Source: an uncultured Paracoccaceae bacterium (GTDB taxonomy: Bacteria > Pseudomonadota > Alphaproteobacteria > Rhodobacterales > Rhodobacteraceae). Taken from it: DNA of 64,000 nucleotides. The stretch is from NCBI GenBank assembly GCA_938028765.1, contig CALIZF010000002.1, forward strand, positions 82,683 through 146,682. Reading direction: 5' to 3'. Within the stretch, counting starts at the first letter, position 1. Each line of letters begins with the position of its first letter. This document shows, one piece after another, positions 58,483 through 64,000 of the stretch. The notes beneath the pieces were generated by a model. The model had not been told where the DNA came from and did no database searches. It worked only from the letters and a program-made list of their open reading frames with translations. The position numbers and the translations under genes were made by a program.

Positions 58483-59877
58483 ATGACCGCCACTGCATTC
58501 GACCTCATCGTGATCGGCGCAGGTCCTGGCGGCTATGTCTGCGCCATCAGGGCCGCGCAGCTCGGCCTGAAGGTGGCTTGCGTGGAACGCGAGCACCTCG
58601 GGGGCATCTGCCTCAACTGGGGCTGCATCCCGACCAAGGCGATGCTGCGGTCCGCCGAGGTCTTTCACCTCATGCACCGGGCGGCGGAGTTCGGACTTTC
58701 GGTGCAGGGTGCAGGCTATGACCTCGACAGGATCGCGCAGCGGTCGCGCAAGGTGGCCGGGCAGCTTGCCGGCGGGGTGGGACATCTTCTGAAGAAGAAC
58801 AAGGTGACGGTGGTGATGGGCCATGCGACCCTGCCCGCGCCGGGCATGGTCAGCGTGCGCACCGACACGGGCGTGCAGGACCTGACCGCCCCCGCCATCG
58901 TGGTCGCGACCGGCGCGCGGGCGCGCGAGCTTCCGGGGCTCGAGGCCGACGGGGACCGCGTCTGGACCTACCGGCACGCGCTGGTGCCGAAGCGGATGCC
59001 GAAGGATCTGCTCGTCATCGGCTCGGGCGCGATCGGGATCGAATTCGCGAGCTTCTACAACACGCTCGGCGCGAAGACGACGGTGGTCGAGGTGATGGAC
59101 CGCATCCTGCCGGTCGAAGACGCCGAGATCAGCGCCTTCGCGAGGAAGCAGTTCGTGAAGCAGGGCATGACGATCCTCGAGAAGGCCACGGTCAGGGCGC
59201 TCGAGCGCGACGGGTCGGGCGTGACGGCACACATCGACCTCGGCGGCAAGGTCGAGACGCGCCGGTTCGACACCGTGATCTCGGCCGTCGGGATCGTGGG
59301 CAACGTCGAGGGGCTGGGTCTTGAGGGGCTGGGCGTGAAGATCGACCGGACGCATGTCGTCACGGACGACCGCTGCCGCACCGGCGTGACGGGCCTCTAC
59401 GCCATCGGCGATGTGGCCGGGGCGCCGTGGCTGGCGCACAAGGCCAGCCACGAGGGCGTGATGGTGGCCGAACTGATCGCCGGCCTGCATCCGCATCCGG
59501 TCAAGCCGGGGTCCATCGCCGGCTGCACCTACTGCCACCCGCAGATCGCCTCGGTCGGCCTGACCGAGGACAAGGCGAGGGCCGCCGGCCATAACGTGAA
59601 AGTCGGCCGCTTCCCCTTTATCGGCAACGGCAAGGCCATCGCGCTCGGCGAACCCGAGGGCATGGTCAAGACGGTGTTCGACGCGACGACGGGCGAGCTT
59701 CTGGGTGCGCACATGGTCGGCGCCGAGGTGACCGAATTGATCCAGGGCTACGTCGTCGGGCGCACGCTGGAGACGACCGAGGCCGAACTGATCGGGACGG
59801 TTTTCCCGCACCCGACCCTGTCCGAGATGATGCACGAATCGGTTCTCGACGCCTACGGACGGGCGATCCACTTCTGA
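58483..59877 (+). CDS. lpdA: Dihydrolipoyl dehydrogenase
   Basis: FDLIVIGAGPGGYVCAIRAAQLG; GGICLNWGCIPTKAMLRSAE; C-terminal HPTLSEMMHES. Confidence 0.95.
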   Translation: MTATAFDLIVIGAGPGGYVCAIRAAQLGLKVACVEREHLGGICLNWGCIPTKAMLRSAEVFHLMHRAAEFGLSVQGAGYDLDRIAQRSRKVAGQLAGGVGHLLKKNKVTVVMGHATLPAPGMVSVRTDTGVQDLTAPAIVVATGARARELPGLEADGDRVWTYRHALVPKRMPKDLLVIGSGAIGIEFASFYNTLGAKTTVVEVMDRILPVEDAEISAFARKQFVKQGMTILEKATVRALERDGSGVTAHIDLGGKVETRRFDTVISAVGIVGNVEGLGLEGLGVKIDRTHVVTDDRCRTGVTGLYAIGDVAGAPWLAHKASHEGVMVAELIAGLHPHPVKPGSIAGCTYCHPQIASVGLTEDKARAAGHNVKVGRFPFIGNGKAIALGEPEGMVKTVFDATTGELLGAHMVGAEVTELIQGYVVGRTLETTEAELIGTVFPHPTLSEMMHESVLDAYGRAIHF

Positions 59878-60218
59878 TCGGTGCGGCCTTGCACGTGCTG
59901 GCGCGCTGTCGTGCAGCGAAGGTGGCGGACCAGCCCCGAGCGGCGCGGCCGCCGGCAAGACGTGCTGCGACCCTTGATCGATGGTGGGGAAGGTTCGGCG
60001 GACCTTCGCCGATGCTGCGGCGTCGCTACGCCGCCGGTTCGCCGAGGGCCGTTTGGGGCCCGGCGTCTCGGCCGATGGCGCCCGGGGGAGGGGCGATCCG
60101 CGCAGACGTCGGCGCGGGCTGAGCCCGCCGCCGATGGCGGGTGCGCCGATGTGTCCGGGCCGTGCCGCCATCCAGGCCCTGCGTCGCCGCCGCCCGTCCA
60201 CCGGCAGCGCCGGGACGG

Positions 60219-60617
60219 TCAGGCGCTGACCGGCCCGCCAGCGGCGCACCAGCCCGCGAAACCGCCGAGGTTGTAGACGGTCGTATAGCCGAGGCGGCGC
60301 AGCAGGTCTGCCGCTATCGCGCTGCGCCCGCCCGACGCGCAGTAGACGGCAACCGGCCGCGCCGGAACCAGCGCGGCGAGGTGATCGGGGTGGCGCGGAT
60401 CCGCCAGATCGGCAAGCCGGAAAAGCGGGGCATGGACGGCGCCTTGCGCACGGCCGGTTGCGCGAACCTCGGCAGCGTCGCGCACGTCGATCAGCAGGAT
60501 CTCGCCTGCGGCGGCCTTGCGGACCGCCTCGGCAGGCGACAGGGCGGACGCCGCGGCAGGGCGTGTGGCGGGACGGGACGTCCGAAGGGGGGAAAGGCCG
60601 AACATCGGTGACCTCAT
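60219..60617 (-). CDS. Rhodanese-like sulfurtransferase A
   Basis: LLIDVRDAAEVRATGRAQGAVHAP; active-site loop YCASGGRSAIAADLLRRLGYTTVYNLGGFAGW. Confidence 0.9.
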   Translation of the reverse strand: MRSPMFGLSPLRTSRPATRPAAASALSPAEAVRKAAAGEILLIDVRDAAEVRATGRAQGAVHAPLFRLADLADPRHPDHLAALVPARPVAVYCASGGRSAIAADLLRRLGYTTVYNLGGFAGWCAAGGPVSA

Positions 60618-60679
60618 GGGGTTGCGTTGACCCGCATGTGGTGCCCTGCGCCGTCTGCGCAAGCGCTCTCACAGAAAAT

Positions 60680-60695
60680 ATTCAATATGTCGAAT
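60680..60695. promoter_or_regulatory. SqrR/BigR-like operator ATTC-N8-GAAT upstream of rhodanese A
   Basis: attcaatatgtcgaat in a local AT-rich patch overlapping the 3' end of rhodanese B. Confidence 0.45.
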
Positions 60696-61077
60696 GTGTC
60701 TCCCCTGCTCGGCAGACCGTGCCGCCGCCGTCCAGCCAGTCGCGCAGACCGCCGAGGTTCCAGACCTGCGTCACCCCGCGCGTGATCAGGAAGCCGCCGG
60801 CGATCTGCGACCGCACGCCGGTGGCGCAATAGAGGATGACGGGCCGGTCACCCGACAGCGCCGGTCGGAACGCCGGGGTACCGGGGGTTGCCGCGGCTTC
60901 GAACTCGGCCATCGGAATGTGCAGCGCGCCCTTCGCGAGCCCGGTCGAGGCAACTTCCCGATGACTTCGCACATCGACCAGCACGGCCCCCTCGGCCACG
61001 GCGCGGACCGCAGCAACGGGCGTGATCCACGGAACCTGCAGGCAGGCGTCGGAATAGGCGAGCGGCGCGGCGGGCAT
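60682..61077 (-). CDS. Rhodanese-like sulfurtransferase B
   Basis: VLVDVRSHREVASTGLAKGALHIPMAEF; ILYCATGVRSQIAGGFLITRGVTQVWNLGGLRDW. Confidence 0.9.
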   Translation of the reverse strand: MPAAPLAYSDACLQVPWITPVAAVRAVAEGAVLVDVRSHREVASTGLAKGALHIPMAEFEAAATPGTPAFRPALSGDRPVILYCATGVRSQIAGGFLITRGVTQVWNLGGLRDWLDGGGTVCRAGETHSTY

Positions 61078-61145
61078 GCGGAGGTCTCCAAAGGGTTGCG
61101 GTCAGGCTGGGCCTTCCCCGTAAAGGCGAGGTTAATACGTGCGCT

Positions 61146-61160
61146 GTTCCGCCTTCGTTC
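61146..61160 (+). promoter_or_regulatory. LexA (SOS) box GTTC-N7-GTTC upstream of uvrA
   Basis: gttccgccttcgttc, matches alphaproteobacterial LexA consensus, 66 bp before the start codon. Confidence 0.7.
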
Positions 61161-61226
61161 ATGTTATCCGGTTGGCCTTCCCTGCGCGCTGCACTAGCTT
61201 TGCCCCATCCGTGATCGGGGTCGGGC

Positions 61227-64000
61227 ATGTCGGAAGCGAAGTTCATCGCGGTGCGCGGCGCGCGCGAACACAACCTCAAGGGAATCGACGTCGATATTCC
61301 GCGGAATCAGCTGGTTGTTGTGACCGGCCTCAGTGGATCCGGCAAGTCGAGCCTCGCCTTCGACACGATCTATGCCGAGGGACAGCGGCGCTACGTCGAA
61401 TCGCTGTCGGCCTATGCGCGCCAGTTCCTCGACATGATGCAGAAGCCCGACGTGGATCACATCAGCGGCCTGTCGCCGGCGATCAGCATCGAGCAGAAGA
61501 CGACCTCGAAGAACCCCCGGTCCACCGTCGGCACCGTCACCGAGATTTACGATTACCTGCGTCTGCTGTTCGCGCGCGTCGGCCAGCCCTACAGCCCCGC
61601 CACCGGCCTGCCGATCGAGGCGATGCAGGTGCAGGACATGGTGGATCGCGTGATGGCGATGCCCGAGGGCACGCGCGGCTACCTCCTCGCGCCCATCGTG
61701 CGCGACCGGAAGGGCGAATACCGCAAGGAGATGCTCGAGCTTCGCAAGCAGGGGTTCCAGCGCGTCAAGGTGGACGGGACGTTCCACGAACTGGACGACC
61801 CGCCGGCGCTGGACAAGAAGCTGCGCCACGATATCGACGTCGTGGTGGACCGGATCGTGGTGCGCGCGGGCCTCGAGGTGCGGCTGGCCGACAGCCTGCG
61901 GACCGCCCTCAACCTCGCGGACGGCATCGCGATCCTCGAGACCGCGCCGGCCGAGGGCGAGCCTCAGCGGATCACCTTCAGCGAAAAGTTCGCCTGCCCC
62001 GTCAGCGGTTTCACCATCCCCGAGATCGAGCCGCGGCTGTTCAGCTTCAACGCGCCGTTCGGGGCCTGCCCGGCCTGCGACGGGCTGGGGGTCGAGCTCT
62101 TCTTCGACGAACGGCTGATCGTGCCCGACCAGGCGCTGTCGATCCCGCAGGGCGCCATCGCGCCCTGGGCGAAATCGAAAAGCCCCTACATCACCCAGAC
62201 CGTCGATGCGCTGGCCGAGCATTACCGGTTCGACAAGCGAAAGAAGTGGCGCGACCTGCCCGAGGCGGTCCGGCGCATGATCCTTTACGGGTCGGGCGGC
62301 GAAGAGATCATCTTCCGTTATGACGAGGGCGGGCGGATCTACCAGGTCAAGCGGACCTTCGAGGGCGTCATCCCCAACATGGAGCGGCGCTACAAGGAAA
62401 CCGACAGCGCGTGGAGCCGGGAAGAGCTGGAACGCTATCAGGCCAACCGGCCCTGCGGCGCCTGCGGGGGCCACCGGCTCAGGCCCGAGGCGCTGGCGGT
62501 GAAGATCGCCGGCCTGCACATCGGCGAGGTCGTTCAGAAATCGATCGCCGATGCGCTGGCCTGGGTGGAAGGCGTGCCCGCCGCGCTGAGCGCGCAGCGC
62601 AACGAGATCGCCCGCGCGATCCTAAAGGAAATCCGCGAACGGTTGGGGTTCCTCAACAACGTCGGGTTGCAGTATCTGACGCTGGCGCGGAACGCGGGCA
62701 CGCTGTCGGGCGGCGAAAGCCAGCGGATCCGGCTGGCTAGCCAGATCGGGTCCGGCTTGACCGGTGTTCTCTACGTCCTCGACGAACCGTCGATCGGCCT
62801 GCACCAGCGCGACAACGACCGGCTGTTGGGCACGCTGAAGCGGTTGCGCGATACCGGCAACTCGGTGCTCGTGGTGGAACACGACGAAGAGGCGATCCGC
62901 GAGGCGGACTATGTGTTCGACATCGGTCCCGGCGCGGGCGTGCACGGTGGGCGCGTCGTCAGCCACGGCACCCCGGCGCAGGTCGCGGCCGACCCTGCCA
63001 GCCTGACCGGGCAGTATCTGTCCGGCGCGCGGCGCATCGAGGTGCCGGCGCGTCGCCGGCCGGGCAACGGCAAGAAACTGACCGTCGTCAACGCCACGGG
63101 CAACAACCTGCGCGGGGTGACGGTGGACTTTCCGCTCGGCACCTTCACGTGCGTCACCGGCGTGTCGGGCGGGGGCAAGTCCACCCTGACGATCGAGACG
63201 CTCTTCAAGACCGCCGCGGTCCGCCTCAACGGCGCGGCCGAGACGCCGGCGCCCTGCGAGACGATCCGGGGGTTCGAGCATCTCGACAAGGTCATCGACA
63301 TCGACCAGCGCCCCATCGGCCGCACGCCGCGCTCGAATCCCGCAACCTATACCGGCGCCTTCGGGCCGATCCGCGACTGGTTCGCGGGCCTGCCGGAAGC
63401 ACAGGCGCGCGGCTATCAGCCCGGCCGCTTCAGCTTCAACGTGAAGGGCGGGCGGTGCGAGGCCTGCCAGGGCGACGGCGTCATCAAGATCGAGATGCAC
63501 TTCCTGCCCGACGTCTACGTCACCTGCGACAGCTGCAAGGGCAAGCGCTACAACCGCGAGACGCTGGAGGTGCGCTTCCGCGGCAAGTCCATCGCCGACG
63601 TGCTGGAGATGACGGTTGACGAGGCGCGCGAGTTCTTCTCCGCCGTGCCCTCGATCCGTGAGAAGCTCGTCACCCTGTCCGAGGTCGGGCTCGGCTACAT
63701 CCACCTCGGCCAGCAGGCCACCACGCTGTCGGGCGGCGAGGCGCAGCGCATCAAGCTGGCGAAGGAGCTCAGCCGCCGCGCCACCGGCCGCACCCTCTAC
63801 ATCCTGGACGAGCCGACCACCGGCCTGCATTTCGAGGATGTGCGCAAGCTGCTCGAGGTGCTGCACGCGCTGGTCGAGGCCGGCAACAGCGTGGTGGTGA
63901 TCGAGCACAACCTGGAAGTGATCAAGACCGCGGACTGGATCCTCGACCTCGGGCCGGAAGGCGGCGAAGGCGGCGGCCGCATCGTGGCCGAGGGCACGCC
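61227..64000 (+). CDS. uvrA: Excinuclease ABC subunit A (3' truncated by window)
   Basis: [42 protein letters not shown]; frame open to window end, so absent from the ORF track. Confidence 0.97.
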   Translation, partial: MSEAKFIAVRGAREHNLKGIDVDIPRNQLVVVTGLSGSGKSSLAFDTIYAEGQRRYVESLSAYARQFLDMMQKPDVDHISGLSPAISIEQKTTSKNPRSTVGTVTEIYDYLRLLFARVGQPYSPATGLPIEAMQVQDMVDRVMAMPEGTRGYLLAPIVRDRKGEYRKEMLELRKQGFQRVKVDGTFHELDDPPALDKKLRHDIDVVVDRIVVRAGLEVRLADSLRTALNLADGIAILETAPAEGEPQRITFSEKFACPVSGFTIPEIEPRLFSFNAPFGACPACDGLGVELFFDERLIVPDQALSIPQGAIAPWAKSKSPYITQTVDALAEHYRFDKRKKWRDLPEAVRRMILYGSGGEEIIFRYDEGGRIYQVKRTFEGVIPNMERRYKETDSAWSREELERYQANRPCGACGGHRLRPEALAVKIAGLHIGEVVQKSIADALAWVEGVPAALSAQRNEIARAILKEIRERLGFLNNVGLQYLTLARNAGTLSGGESQRIRLASQIGSGLTGVLYVLDEPSIGLHQRDNDRLLGTLKRLRDTGNSVLVVEHDEEAIREADYVFDIGPGAGVHGGRVVSHGTPAQVAADPASLTGQYLSGARRIEVPARRRPGNGKKLTVVNATGNNLRGVTVDFPLGTFTCVTGVSGGGKSTLTIETLFKTAAVRLNGAAETPAPCETIRGFEHLDKVIDIDQRPIGRTPRSNPATYTGAFGPIRDWFAGLPEAQARGYQPGRFSFNVKGGRCEACQGDGVIKIEMHFLPDVYVTCDSCKGKRYNRETLEVRFRGKSIADVLEMTVDEAREFFSAVPSIREKLVTLSEVGLGYIHLGQQATTLSGGEAQRIKLAKELSRRATGRTLYILDEPTTGLHFEDVRKLLEVLHALVEAGNSVVVIEHNLEVIKTADWILDLGPEGGEGGGRIVAEGT

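Noticed and set aside
59878-60218. Possible ncRNA or gene between lpdA and rhodanese A
   Set aside because: Only short hairpins such as GAAGGT-tcggcgg-ACCTTC; no promoter/terminator pair or credible ORF.

Overview
High-GC alphaproteobacterial chromosome segment, most likely Rhodobacterales / Rhodobacter-Paracoccus group, judging from gene families and gene order (genus not determined). It is mostly housekeeping: cytochrome b561-YceI fusion (5' partial) and YceI; rpsF-rpsR-rplI; fabG-acpP, an arginase-family/sulfotransferase pair, fabF-mltG; a complete RcGTA-type gene transfer agent (GTA) cluster g1-g15 (~8.9-22.6 kb) followed by cysE; ilvBN; an RTX protein; a Ca/Na antiporter; a two-component system divergent from a TRAP transporter; bpt, RDD and DUF2852 proteins; glnE; DsbA-like protein; amiC, mrcA, prfB, DUF2189; bactofilin with M23 peptidase; DUF455, bcp, AsmA-like protein; queA, MFS, DUF924, lpdA; two rhodaneses; uvrA (3' partial). 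No tRNA, rRNA, CRISPR or IS element was recognised. The most interesting signals are non-coding: (1) upstream of the GTA, a perfect CtrA-type box (TTAA-N7-TTAAC), a sigma70-like promoter with 17-bp spacer, and an intrinsic-terminator hairpin with GAAA loop and U-tract placed between that promoter and g1, suggesting an attenuated or sRNA-like GTA leader; (2) an unannotated ilvBN attenuator with leader peptide MRAILVSRGFRRMGR, a perfect terminator and a mutually exclusive antiterminator; (3) a structured rpsF leader; (4) a duplicated 19-bp operator upstream of a DUF2852 gene; (5) a SqrR/BigR-like ATTC-N8-GAAT site at the rhodanese pair; (6) a LexA-type GTTC-N7-GTTC site upstream of uvrA. All were found by reading the sequence by eye; none was tested computationally or experimentally.
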